In this document: positions 24,961-34,095 of the stretch, piece by piece
Layout of the letters: each line of letters starts with the position of its first letter
Numbering within the stretch: position 1 is the first letter of the stretch
Source: Mucilaginibacter frigoritolerans
Lineage (GTDB): Bacteria > Bacteroidota > Bacteroidia > Sphingobacteriales > Sphingobacteriaceae
Length of the DNA stretch: 64,000 bases
NCBI RefSeq assembly: GCF_007830615.1
Contig: NZ_VLLI01000010.1
Span: forward strand, 124,001 to 188,000
Direction of reading: 5' to 3'
Notes under the pieces: model-generated
Seen by the model: the letters and a program-made list of their open reading frames with translations, nothing else
What the model was told of the DNA's origin: nothing
The model's database searches: none
Position numbers and translations under genes: made by a program

Positions 24961-26835
24961 TCAGGGCACCAATCCTATTTTTTTTAGCTGGGTAAGTTCA
25001 GTAGCAGATAACATTGGTGTAGCAATCACCAATAAATGTTTGGGGCGAGAACAAGCCACATAGGCAAACCTGATATGCTCTTCTGTAAAATTCCCCTCCC
25101 TGAACCAGTGCGAATGGTGTCCTCCTTTACTTTGCTTGTTTTTATGCGATATCAGCAAAACAGCTTCCAGCGTTTCCCCTTTCACACTATGAATAGTGGT
25201 CGTCCTGAATGGATTTTTGAGATTAGTGAACGAATGTATCTCATGGACATATTTATCACCTTTATTATCAGGCGATTTGATTCCATTCTTAATTTTATCG
25301 TAGGTGACGGAACTATACTTTAATAGAAACCATTTATTCATTAAGAATTGTTTAACCAAAACCACCCAATTTTTCCAGGTCATATCAACCCCGTTTGCCT
25401 TAAAAGGATAAAGCACATTTGCCTCGTCCAATAGTCGCTTCAATAATAAGCGCCACTCCACCGGGTCAATCCCATCCGGGCAATATTGATTTTTCACATC
25501 CGGATGGCCGCCGTAAGCTATCGAAAAAAAGAACTTTCCTGCGTACAACAGCGCATTAGTCAACTCGTCCGTATTCCGCTGCTGTTTATTCCAGCAATGC
25601 AGTGCTATGGCAAATAATTCTATCTTCGTGTATTTATTATTCTGATTTTGAACCCGTAACGGGTCTAAGGTAGACTTGCCGCGCGCGAGGATCACACACT
25701 GGTTTAAAGTTAAGGAGTGCTTTAAAATCAATTCTTCAAACTTCGTAGGTAAATCTGAAAATGACTGGTCATCATACTGCCAAAGGATACAGGGCGCCGG
25801 TATTAAATTACCAATATTAGCCTGTACGATATCTGAGTTACCAATCATTAAGCTGGTTAAATCTACAATGGATTGATTACTCCGGTAGTTTTTGGTCAGT
25901 TTTAGTTCGAGAAACTTTTTCTTCTGAATGTAGGCCATTAACAATTCCGGGTTTACATCTCTGAACTCATATATCGCCTGATTGATATCCCCAACAAAAT
26001 GAAAAATCGTCCCTTTCTGCTGAAGAATGTCGATAATCGTTAACTGATCCTCAGACAAATCCTGGCATTCATCGACAATAATTACCGGAAATCTCAGGGC
26101 TATCTTTTGTGTCAAGAACTTGAATTTAGTGAGCAATCGGCAACATAGGAATTCTGCATCTGAATAGGTCGCGAAGCCGTCCTTTATAAATTTTGTCTTT
26201 ACGGTTTTGAATTCCTCAAACTCAGTAGTAGTCAGGCCTCTTGAGATTATGCTCTTGGCAATATCCGTGTCACCTACAACCGTTTTCCAGTTATCCTTGA
26301 AATGATATTCAGTAGCTTTTACGGGTACCTTTTTCCCTTTGTGGTCAACCTTGAACTGGTAGGCATACATAAAATCCGCCCCACTATCCTGCTCAATGAT
26401 CCGAATGCTTTTATCGCCGTCCTTACCTTTGTAGGCCGTTAAATAATGACAAAATGGGTGCAATAGAAAATTGTGCAGCCAGCTATCGAACGTTCCGATA
26501 AAATGCGGATGAGTGCCAATAGTCAATTCACTATATTTTCTGATCCTGTTATTTAATTCCTTAGCGGCGCTATTGGTAAAGGTTAAAACGGCCAGCCCGC
26601 CGATATTTTGCTCCTGCCATTTAGAGATTTCGTAAGAAGCCTTTAACCCGATTACTTCCGTTTTTCCGCTTCCGGGGCAGGCCCTTAAAAACACATGATC
26701 CTTAATATACCGGTGGATATATTCCATTTGCTCACTACTAAGTCGCGTTAAATCCGTCAATTCGCATTTGAGCATTGAAGATAGCTTATAAGCTATCTTC
26801 AATTTTCTGTTGGTATCCATTAATCTACCAGCCAT
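24961..26835 (-). CDS. gajB: GajB-like UvrD/Rep superfamily helicase (Gabija defence)
   Basis: The product has 624 residues. SF1 helicase motifs are all present: Walker A ACPGSGKTE (52-60), motif II VIIVDECQD (251-259), GDINQAIYEFRD (motif III, about 282-293), LTKNYRSN (motif IV), TTIHSVKGETLEAVLL (motif V) and RFAYVACSRPKHLLVI (motif VI). Established knowledge: in Gabija, GajB pairs with GajA and activates it on phage DNA. The ATG at 26835 overlaps gajA by 16 nt. An ATG at 26820 forming TAATG with the gajA stop is an equally good start (619 aa). It is longer than the Bacillus GajB (about 500 aa). Confidence 0.85.
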   Translation of the reverse strand: MAGRLMDTNRKLKIAYKLSSMLKCELTDLTRLSSEQMEYIHRYIKDHVFLRACPGSGKTEVIGLKASYEISKWQEQNIGGLAVLTFTNSAAKELNNRIRKYSELTIGTHPHFIGTFDSWLHNFLLHPFCHYLTAYKGKDGDKSIRIIEQDSGADFMYAYQFKVDHKGKKVPVKATEYHFKDNWKTVVGDTDIAKSIISRGLTTTEFEEFKTVKTKFIKDGFATYSDAEFLCCRLLTKFKFLTQKIALRFPVIIVDECQDLSEDQLTIIDILQQKGTIFHFVGDINQAIYEFRDVNPELLMAYIQKKKFLELKLTKNYRSNQSIVDLTSLMIGNSDIVQANIGNLIPAPCILWQYDDQSFSDLPTKFEELILKHSLTLNQCVILARGKSTLDPLRVQNQNNKYTKIELFAIALHCWNKQQRNTDELTNALLYAGKFFFSIAYGGHPDVKNQYCPDGIDPVEWRLLLKRLLDEANVLYPFKANGVDMTWKNWVVLVKQFLMNKWFLLKYSSVTYDKIKNGIKSPDNKGDKYVHEIHSFTNLKNPFRTTTIHSVKGETLEAVLLISHKNKQSKGGHHSHWFREGNFTEEHIRFAYVACSRPKHLLVIATPMLSATELTQLKKIGLVP

Positions 26836-28673
26836 GCGAGCGCGTCTTTGATATATTGAGGAACTGCAAACGAGGTTTCCGGCTCAGAAAGTCTTTGGGA
26901 TAAGGCCTGTGCAAATTCCCCTTTATCAATATGGTTTAACAGGAAATACGCCGCGTCAGCTTTATCATTAATATTCGAGTTTGACCAGTCCTTTTGGCTA
27001 TAAGCCTGCAGCTGGGTCTTTACAGGCCCATCGGTATCGATAAGTCCTAACTGTACCTGGGCCATCAATACGATATTATTGCCCTCTAATGCCAAGTCAT
27101 ACTCAAATGTTTTTAAATTAGAGTACAACCTGCAATTAACGGATTGTTGGATGAGTTCAGCAATTAAGTACAATTGGTGATTTTTGCCTGGCAAAGTATT
27201 CTGCCCAGTTGGTTTTGCAGTCGTTTCCGGATCGTTATCCGTTAAACCGGCACATTTTACGGGGATACCCGGACAAATCACAAAGGATTGATCTTCATCC
27301 TTTTTATAGCCTCTGAATATGGCCATAAAGTGGTTGAAGTAAAGACCGTTTAGGTTAATAATGGAGATACCATAGTCAGTTAAGTTCTTAAAATAAACTT
27401 TATCCGGCTGCTTTGCAGCAAATTCCTTTAATACCATTTTCGCTATTTCGCTAATGACCAGAGCCTCTGATATTCCCTCGACAAATAACACCCCTTTGGC
27501 AAACAACAAGGTGGATTTAGTGATATCGAGCCACCTTTCTAAAAAATTCTTTGTGGTGGTTGTTAGGCAGCAATCCGCGACCGCTGTAAAAATGGGGTTA
27601 GCTGAGCCATTGACTAACGAAAGTATCTTTACGGCATTTAGGTCGCAACTGGAGGCCAATGCCGGAGAGTGTGTAGTTACAATAATCTGGATTTTACTTT
27701 CAATTGCCATTTCCTGTAAATACTGCATTAAGCGGCTTTGCAGTTGTGGGTGTAAGTGCGCTTCCGGTTCTTCGATCAGTAATATTTTATGAGAAGTTTC
27801 GGCAGTTTCGGTACCGTCAAATTCCGCGAGGATGGTTGCTAAATATAGGATATTATTAAAGCCAAGGCTGTTTTCATTTAACTCCCGGAACATTTCGACT
27901 TTGTTGACTGTGCCGGATTCCGGTAGTAGCGGGTAAAATAAAAGCCGTATTCGCTCTACTATCCTGTCAAAATTAATTTCAGTGAACTGTAGGGAGGTGT
28001 CCTGTCCGAAAAGCGGGCCAACGGACTTTAGAATATTATCTTTGATGAATTTGTTGGCGATTTTGATAGACTCATCATTGAGCAAATCTTTGTTCAGGGC
28101 TGCGAACTTTTTTTCCAATGGATGAATTTCATCGTCGTTTGTCCGCAGGTTCTTTAATAACCGCGACAAACGTGAACCTTTAAACGCTTTTAGTTTATCC
28201 TCGGCATCCCTTAACGCGGGCAAGTAGATACAGTTGATTCTGTTGAGTAATTCCCACTCAAAGAAACCGCTTTCTGATTCATTGCCCCATATCTTCCGTT
28301 TAAATTTACCCCGACTGTCCTCTTTGTTTTCTATCGCTAAATTTAAAATTGCTTTTTCGGGATTATTCAGGTCCAGCCAGGGCAGGTATATCACCTGTTC
28401 CTCGTCCGATAGCTTATCAAACTCACATCGAATATTGATTTTAGGTTCCCCTTTAGATTTCGCTGCTTTTGAAAGCGGTCTGTGAAAATCAGTATCTACT
28501 ATGCCCGTGCGGCCAAATTCGTCTTCCAATAAGATTAACCTGATAGCATCTATAATGGTGCTTTTTCCGGTGGCATTTTCACCGACCAATACGTTTAGGC
28601 CTTTATTCAACTTAACAGTGAATTCACTATTAAATGTTCGGTAACCTTTAATTTTTAGCGTCTTGATAAACAT
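26820..28673 (-). CDS. gajA: GajA-like OLD-family ATPase/TOPRIM nuclease (Gabija defence)
   Basis: The product has 617 residues. The N-terminal ABC-type ATPase has Walker A GENATGKST (31-39), Walker B LLIEEPEAHLHPQ (298-310) and an H-loop TTHSPALA (333-340). A C-terminal TOPRIM domain has the invariant Glu in FVEGISEALV (Glu 399) and DND (479-481), so both halves look active. OLD-family proteins of this layout next to a UvrD-like helicase define Gabija, an anti-phage system in which GajA cleaves DNA when nucleotides are depleted. It is the first gene of the pair. The 173-nt gap upstream is shared with the divergent recombinase genes. Confidence 0.88.
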   Translation of the reverse strand: MFIKTLKIKGYRTFNSEFTVKLNKGLNVLVGENATGKSTIIDAIRLILLEDEFGRTGIVDTDFHRPLSKAAKSKGEPKINIRCEFDKLSDEEQVIYLPWLDLNNPEKAILNLAIENKEDSRGKFKRKIWGNESESGFFEWELLNRINCIYLPALRDAEDKLKAFKGSRLSRLLKNLRTNDDEIHPLEKKFAALNKDLLNDESIKIANKFIKDNILKSVGPLFGQDTSLQFTEINFDRIVERIRLLFYPLLPESGTVNKVEMFRELNENSLGFNNILYLATILAEFDGTETAETSHKILLIEEPEAHLHPQLQSRLMQYLQEMAIESKIQIIVTTHSPALASSCDLNAVKILSLVNGSANPIFTAVADCCLTTTTKNFLERWLDITKSTLLFAKGVLFVEGISEALVISEIAKMVLKEFAAKQPDKVYFKNLTDYGISIINLNGLYFNHFMAIFRGYKKDEDQSFVICPGIPVKCAGLTDNDPETTAKPTGQNTLPGKNHQLYLIAELIQQSVNCRLYSNLKTFEYDLALEGNNIVLMAQVQLGLIDTDGPVKTQLQAYSQKDWSNSNINDKADAAYFLLNHIDKGEFAQALSQRLSEPETSFAVPQYIKDALAWLVD

Positions 28674-28846
28674 CGATGGTTTAGATTATTTAGGCAATAT
28701 TGGAACTCCTTTAAGTTAGAGCATTGAAAGTTACGGATTTAATTTTAACATGATATTTTGGTAATAAAATATAAGAGTACTACCTGATTTTACTCAACTC
28801 TTTTTTCTCATTAGTCTCACAATTGCTTCCTTAATGAGATAGAAAT

Positions 28847-29032
28847 ATGGGCAAGGAAAAAACTATATATCGGCTTCAAGATATAGAAAAAAAGAATAGA
28901 AATTTCGTCGAAAACCCTGTTGAAAATGAGGAAAATAGCGATAATTTTCGTAAATTAATAGCTGAGATTATTGTAGAAATTATTATAAAAAGGAAGAGAA
29001 ATGGATGCGATAGGGTATATAAGAATAAGTAA
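28847..29032 (+). CDS. Small ORF upstream of the serine recombinase (61 aa)
   Basis: The ATG at 28847 is preceded by an A/G-rich stretch (GAGATAGAAAT). The product is charged, with a helix FRKLIAEIIVEIIIKRKR near the C-terminus. It overlaps the recombinase start by 32 nt in another frame, so the two are co-expressed. Bacteroidota serine recombinases are often preceded by a short ORF of this appearance. A directionality factor or regulator is a reasonable guess, but I cannot name a family. Confidence 0.55.
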   Translation: MGKEKTIYRLQDIEKKNRNFVENPVENEENSDNFRKLIAEIIVEIIIKRKRNGCDRVYKNK

Positions 29033-30563
29033 GAAAGATCAATCAGTTCACTCGATAGACTACCAGGAAAAGAACATAAGAGATTATTGCGAATACAATC
29101 ATATTGTACTTGGGTCAGTTTTTGTTGACGACGGTGCATCAAGCTATACTTTTGACAGACCTGATTACAAAGCACTCGAAGACTTTATAAAGCAACATAA
29201 AGGAAAGGTAAAGTACCTGATCGTACTTGATCATGACCGCTTTAGCCGTAATCTACCTGAAGCATTGCAAAAAATCGAACAATTAGAAAAGAAGTATGGC
29301 CTGAAAGTTATAGCGACAAGTGAGCCACTGGATATTGACACATCAGACCCATCAGTATTTCTTTTAAGGGCCTTTAAATACTTGATCGCTAATCAGGAAC
29401 TGTTGACGATTCGGCGCAGGGCAAAGTTAAGTGCACGTCACGCACAAGAGTCTGGCCGGTATTTGAATAGAGCACCGTACGGTTACTTAAATGGCAGACA
29501 GCCCGATGGTAAGATGATATTAGTCATAGATGAAACCAAAGCCTACATTGTTCAAAAGATTTTCCGTGATTACTTGGCAGGTGTGCCACGTTATTTAATA
29601 CACAAAGAGATAAGGGACTTGGGTTTCCCTCAAAGTGGTAATGGCGCAATATTTAGAATTTTGATCAACCCCTTGTATGCAGGTCTTGTAAGAGTCGTAG
29701 CAAGTGGTAAAAACCCTGAAAAAATCATTAAGGCGATTCATCAGCCGGTCATTTCAGAAACACAATACTGGCGAACGCAAGAAATGCTTGGACTTACCAA
29801 ACGGGCAATGAAAACCCAACCCAAAGATGAGTTTCCGTTAAAAGGTATTTTAAAGAGCCCTTGTTGCGGCCAAAGCATGACAGCAGGTTGGAGTAAGGGT
29901 AAGAACAAATACTACCTATATTATCGTTGTATCAAGCATAGCAACGTTAATATTTCGGGTGCTCTGCTTCATGAACAGTTTAGTAAGCTTTTGATCAATC
30001 TTAGTTTTACGCAAGAGGCAATTGATGAAATAGTAACAGAGGTAAAGAGCGGTTTAAGTGCGATGAATATCAACCGTAACAAGGAGTTAAAGGTGGTGAT
30101 GGATCAATTAGAAAGGCTTGAAGAAAAGATCGATAGCGCGGAAAAGAAGCTAATGGACGATACAATTAATGGCGCGACTTACAAGAAATGGAACAAAAAG
30201 TTCATTGCAGAAAAAGGGCAATTGCTTAAACGCAAAGATGAGTTAGACGGTGATTTGGAGGATTATATCAATCAGGAACTACTTGTATTACCTTATATGC
30301 TCAATTTGCCGAGCATTTTTGAAGATTCTTCTATCAATCAACAGCATGCTATTTTAAACGAGGTGTTCAAACATGGTCTCACATTTAGAGAGGGTATGTT
30401 TAGAACACCTTGGATACATCCAGAGTTTGAGCATAACCTACTGAAATTAAAACAATTAAGGCTGCTCGAAATCGAACAGCCCCATGATAATTCCAATGGA
30501 ATCTCGTATTGCGGAGAGAGAGGGATTCGAACCCTCGGTACCGTTGCCAGTACGACAGTTTAG
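29001..30563 (+). CDS. Large serine recombinase (resolvase/integrase)
   Basis: The product has 520 residues. The resolvase catalytic domain (about 1-140) has the nucleophile Ser 10 in YIRISKKDQS and the DHDRFSRN motif near 77. A recombinase domain (about 155-260) includes NRAPYGYLNGR. A zinc-ribbon segment with SPCCGQSM and YYRCIKH lies at about 285-315, and a coiled coil at about 350-410. The start has a good ribosome site (AAGGAAGAG). The last 17 or so residues are encoded by the antisense of tRNA-Ser, so the stop codon is supplied by the attachment region. It should catalyse integration and excision of the element. Confidence 0.92.
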   Translation: MDAIGYIRISKKDQSVHSIDYQEKNIRDYCEYNHIVLGSVFVDDGASSYTFDRPDYKALEDFIKQHKGKVKYLIVLDHDRFSRNLPEALQKIEQLEKKYGLKVIATSEPLDIDTSDPSVFLLRAFKYLIANQELLTIRRRAKLSARHAQESGRYLNRAPYGYLNGRQPDGKMILVIDETKAYIVQKIFRDYLAGVPRYLIHKEIRDLGFPQSGNGAIFRILINPLYAGLVRVVASGKNPEKIIKAIHQPVISETQYWRTQEMLGLTKRAMKTQPKDEFPLKGILKSPCCGQSMTAGWSKGKNKYYLYYRCIKHSNVNISGALLHEQFSKLLINLSFTQEAIDEIVTEVKSGLSAMNINRNKELKVVMDQLERLEEKIDSAEKKLMDDTINGATYKKWNKKFIAEKGQLLKRKDELDGDLEDYINQELLVLPYMLNLPSIFEDSSINQQHAILNEVFKHGLTFREGMFRTPWIHPEFEHNLLKLKQLRLLEIEQPHDNSNGISYCGERGIRTLGTVASTTV

Positions 30564-30598
30564 CAAACTGTTCCTTTCGGCCTCTCAGGCATCTCTCC
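30512..30598 (-). tRNA. tRNA-Ser (GCT anticodon)
   Basis: The 87-nt gene has a 7-bp acceptor stem (GGAGAGA with TCTCTCC) and discriminator G. The D-arm has CCTGAGAGG, the anticodon arm is CAGTTTGCTAAACTG with anticodon GCT, and a long variable arm follows, as in serine tRNAs. The T-arm is GAGGGTTCGAATCCCTC. No CCA is encoded. Its 3-prime half is overlapped by the recombinase reading frame on the other strand, which marks it as the probable integration site. Confidence 0.96.
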
Positions 30599-30678
30599 GT
30601 TTTTTAAATATGTTCCCCTTTTTTCGGGATTGCAAATATAGCAATTAGGTTAAGTCGTCAAAAAAAAAAGTGTTTTTT

Positions 30679-32745
30679 CTAGTAATCTATTCTCACGTGG
30701 TAGATACTCATCAGCATTCGCTTAAAAATAGTTTTAATAGTTTCAATATCCTTTAGCGTTATATCACTGTCTTTCAATTGATTCTGATCAAGCTTATATT
30801 TTACAATGCGGTCAACCAGGTTACTGATAGAAGTTTCATCGGGTTCCTTTAACGCCCTTGAAGCGGCCTCAACCGAGTCGGCAAGCATCAAAACACCCCC
30901 TTCTTTTGAAAAAGGGACAGGTCCGGGATACCTAAAAGTGTTCTCATCAACGAATTTTTCAGGAAAATTTTTCAAAAACGACTGGTAAAAATAATCAGCC
31001 CGGGTATCGCCGTGATGGGTGCGGATAAAATCTATCACAATTTCTGGCAGGTTGGCCTTCCGTGCCATTTCAATCCCCTTGCTCACATGCCTAATAATGA
31101 TTTGGGCACTTTCCTGATAGGACAACTTATCATGCGGATTAAAACCCGGACTCTGGTTCTCAATAAAAAACAGCGGGTTCTCCATTTTTCCGATATCATG
31201 GTACAAAGCCCCTGCCCTAACCAGCAATGCGTTTCCGCCTATTGAATAAATAGCATTCTCGGCCAAATTAGCCACCTGTAGTGAATGCTGAAAGGTACCC
31301 GGTGCCGTAAATGCCATTTCACGCAGCAATGGTGCATTGGTGTTGGTCAACTCTATCAGGGTAATATCAGAGGTTATGGCAAATACCTTCTCGAAAATGT
31401 AAATAAGCGGATAAGCCAGTAACGTAAGCAGCACACTCACCACAAAGGGCACAAAATCCATCCAATCCAGGCTTCTTATACTACCTTCGCGGATAAACGA
31501 AATACCTAAAAATGCAACAAAGTAAGTAAAGGTTATAATCAATGCTGAGATCAGGAACTGCTCACGCCTTATCAGGTTTTTAATACTATAAATAGAAACC
31601 ATGCCCGCCGTAATTTCAAAGTAGGCAAACTCAAAGCTGTTGGGTACAAAAAAGCCGGCTATTAAAACTACCAGCAAATGTATATTTAATGCCAAACGGG
31701 TATCAAACAATATCCGGATGATAATAGGTACAATACAATAAGGTATGAAATATAAATTGGGCAACTGCAGCTTAATAGCCAATGATAAGGTACCAAGCAT
31801 GGCGGTAATTACCAGTAAAATTAAACTCACCAGGCGATTATCCTCATAAATATCTTTACGAAACAGGTATAAAAATACCATAAGCAAGGTAATGGCAATA
31901 CCCACCAGTAAAAACTGTCCTATAAGTACCAACCTGCGGTCGCCGTTTATCCGCGCATTATCTTCAAAAGCTTTTTTAAATGATTGCAGTTTCTGATATA
32001 CTTCATCACTTACAACGGAACCTTTGGCAACTATTATTTCACCCTTCTGTACCATGCCCCTGGTAGTTGACAAGCCATCCACCACTTCTTTTTCAAGGCG
32101 TGAGGTTAATTTATTATCATAGCTTAAGTTGTATTGCAACCTGTTGCTTATCAAGTCAATCAAAAATGCTTTATCCAGATCGGTCCGTCCACTTAATACT
32201 TTATCGCAATAAGCTATAGCTTTTTCCTTTGTAAACAGATCAGCCGTATTTTTTTCGGTGGCAACATTTTTATTTAAAATAGTGATGGCATAGTTTTCGG
32301 CACTTTGCTGATACTTGGGGTTAAGGGCTAAAACTCCCCTGTTATAAATTTCATTGAGCAGATTACTTCCCGCAGCAATGTAATTAGGTTTCTGCCGGTT
32401 ATTAAAACCGGCATTGTGCCATTTTATTTCCAGGTCATTTTTAAATCCGTCAATTTCATGACTACCCATATCTTCATCCAATTGATAAATAGGCGTGATA
32501 CTGGCCAGTGCTGTTTTCTGATCGTTCTCAATTTCCTGCGATGTTTTTAATATAGCGAAGTTATAGGGAGATACCAGTTCCTTTTGGTTCCATATCCTCC
32601 CCTTTTCAATATCATAACTAAACTTAGCCTGCTTGGGGAGTGTAAATACAATTACAGAAACACTGGCCAGCATCATTAAGAACTTAAGATTGCGGGAGTA
32701 TTTGCGCAAAATAGCCTTTTGGCGCGTTGAAGATAATTTTGCCAT
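30679..32745 (-). CDS. 7TM-HD family phosphohydrolase (PgpH-like c-di-AMP phosphodiesterase)
   Basis: The product has 688 residues. A membrane segment at about 22-38 leads to an extracytoplasmic 7TMR-HDED domain (about 50-270), then seven membrane spans (about 275-465) and a cytoplasmic HD domain. The metal site is visible in GALYHDIGKMENP, with FRQ-like histidines before it (PGTFQHSLQVANLAENA) and THHGDTRADYFY after it. This architecture is that of PgpH, which hydrolyses c-di-AMP. It is the first chromosomal gene right of the tRNA. Family assignment is firm; the substrate is inferred from the family. Confidence 0.93.
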   Translation of the reverse strand: MAKLSSTRQKAILRKYSRNLKFLMMLASVSVIVFTLPKQAKFSYDIEKGRIWNQKELVSPYNFAILKTSQEIENDQKTALASITPIYQLDEDMGSHEIDGFKNDLEIKWHNAGFNNRQKPNYIAAGSNLLNEIYNRGVLALNPKYQQSAENYAITILNKNVATEKNTADLFTKEKAIAYCDKVLSGRTDLDKAFLIDLISNRLQYNLSYDNKLTSRLEKEVVDGLSTTRGMVQKGEIIVAKGSVVSDEVYQKLQSFKKAFEDNARINGDRRLVLIGQFLLVGIAITLLMVFLYLFRKDIYEDNRLVSLILLVITAMLGTLSLAIKLQLPNLYFIPYCIVPIIIRILFDTRLALNIHLLVVLIAGFFVPNSFEFAYFEITAGMVSIYSIKNLIRREQFLISALIITFTYFVAFLGISFIREGSIRSLDWMDFVPFVVSVLLTLLAYPLIYIFEKVFAITSDITLIELTNTNAPLLREMAFTAPGTFQHSLQVANLAENAIYSIGGNALLVRAGALYHDIGKMENPLFFIENQSPGFNPHDKLSYQESAQIIIRHVSKGIEMARKANLPEIVIDFIRTHHGDTRADYFYQSFLKNFPEKFVDENTFRYPGPVPFSKEGGVLMLADSVEAASRALKEPDETSISNLVDRIVKYKLDQNQLKDSDITLKDIETIKTIFKRMLMSIYHVRIDY

Positions 32746-32908
32746 TTACGTTTTAACTGCGCAAAAATAATATAAGTTTCTGGTATAAGCAGTTTTTCTT
32801 AACATAGGCCACTTTTAGGTATCATCAAAAAATAATTTGCAGCATAATATTTACAATGCATGCATAGTAAAAACATTAACTTTGCAATCCAATTTTAGTA
32901 TCCTTTTT

Positions 32909-34087
32909 ATGAAAGAAGTAGTAATTGTATCAGCAACACGTACGCCTATTGGTAGCTTTGGAGGCAGTTTGGCCAGTTTATCAGCCAGCCAATTGGGTGC
33001 CACAGTTATAAAATCGGCCGTTGAAAAAGCCGGCCTTAAACCTGAACAGATACAGGAGGTATATATGGGTAATGTACTATCGGCCAATTTGGGGCAGGCA
33101 CCAGCCACGCAGGCGGCCATATTTGCGGGCTTGCCTTATTTACCGGCTACTACTGTAAATAAAGTGTGTGCATCTGGCATGAAAGCCATTATGCTGGCAG
33201 CTCAAAGTATTGCACTTGGGCAAAATGATATTGTTTTGGCTGGTGGTATGGAAAGCATGAGTAATGTGCCATATTACCTAGATAAAGCACGTAATGGATA
33301 CAGACTTGGCAATGGCCAGTTAACCGATGGATTGATAAAAGATGGCCTTTGGGATGTTTATAATGATTACCACATGGGCTCAGCTGCTGAATTATGTGCC
33401 ACCGAATGCCACATCAGCCGCGAAGATCAGGATACATTTGCAATTGAATCGTATAAAAGAGCACAGCAGGCCCAAAAGGATGGTAAATTTAAAGACGAGA
33501 TTACCCCTGTTGAGTTAAAAGATAAAAAAGGAGATGTTACCTTATTTGCTGATGATGAAGAACCAGCAGCAGTAAAATTTGATAAAATCCCATCTCTTAA
33601 ACCTGTATTTAAAAAAGATGGCACCGTTACCGCTGCCAATGCATCTACTTTAAATGATGGTGCCGCGGCCCTGGTTTTAATGAGCAAAGAAAAAGCCGAA
33701 GAGTTAGGTATAAAACCGCTTGCCAAAATTATTGCTTATGCCGATGCGCAGCAGGCACCGGAATGGTTTACCACAGCGCCGTCAAAAGCAATCCCCCTTG
33801 CGCTTCACCGTGCCGGTTTATCTGCTGATCAAATTGATTTCTTTGAAATTAACGAAGCATTTTCTGTTGTAGCTATTGCCAATAATCAGCTTTTAAAAAT
33901 CAATCCTGCAAAAGTAAACGTTAACGGCGGGGCTGTGGCCCTTGGTCATCCGTTGGGCGCTTCAGGTGCCAGAATCATTGTTACTTTGCTGAATGTTTTG
34001 GAGCAGAATAATGGAAAATACGGTGCAGCGGGAATTTGTAATGGTGGCGGCGGAGCAAGTGCAATGGTTATTGAAAATTTGCGTTAA
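32909..34087 (+). CDS. Acetyl-CoA C-acyltransferase (thiolase)
   Basis: The product has 392 residues. I use the ATG at 32909, since thiolases begin MKEVVIVSATRTPIG; an upstream ATG at 32837 adds 24 atypical residues. The acyl-accepting Cys is in NKVCASGMKA (about residue 88). The catalytic His is in GGAVALGHPLGASGAR (about 350) and the second Cys in CNGGGGASAM. The length is that of biosynthetic and degradative acetyl-CoA acetyltransferases, condensing two acetyl-CoA or cleaving acetoacetyl-CoA. A TAnnTTTG element (TAACTTTG, 32877-32884) lies about 25 nt upstream and is a good Bacteroidota -7 box, supporting this start. Confidence 0.95.
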   Translation: MKEVVIVSATRTPIGSFGGSLASLSASQLGATVIKSAVEKAGLKPEQIQEVYMGNVLSANLGQAPATQAAIFAGLPYLPATTVNKVCASGMKAIMLAAQSIALGQNDIVLAGGMESMSNVPYYLDKARNGYRLGNGQLTDGLIKDGLWDVYNDYHMGSAAELCATECHISREDQDTFAIESYKRAQQAQKDGKFKDEITPVELKDKKGDVTLFADDEEPAAVKFDKIPSLKPVFKKDGTVTAANASTLNDGAAALVLMSKEKAEELGIKPLAKIIAYADAQQAPEWFTTAPSKAIPLALHRAGLSADQIDFFEINEAFSVVAIANNQLLKINPAKVNVNGGAVALGHPLGASGARIIVTLLNVLEQNNGKYGAAGICNGGGGASAMVIENLR

Positions 34088-34095
34088 TTAGTAAC

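Larger units (their letters stand above)
20306..30563. mobile_element. Integrative mobilizable element with Gabija-type defence cargo (left end uncertain)
   Basis: The segment contains a coupling protein, relaxase, relaxosome protein, hairpin-rich oriT candidate, a two-gene defence system, and a serine recombinase abutting tRNA-Ser. No type IV secretion machinery (TraG-TraN-like genes) is present, so it would depend on a helper for transfer. The right end is the tRNA-Ser gene. The left end is placed arbitrarily at the first ORF after the gene-free region and may lie anywhere between 19868 and 20641 or further left. Confidence 0.65.

Noticed and set aside
28876..29175. 99-codon antisense frame at the recombinase start
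   Set aside because: A shadow of the coding strand of the 61-aa ORF and recombinase.
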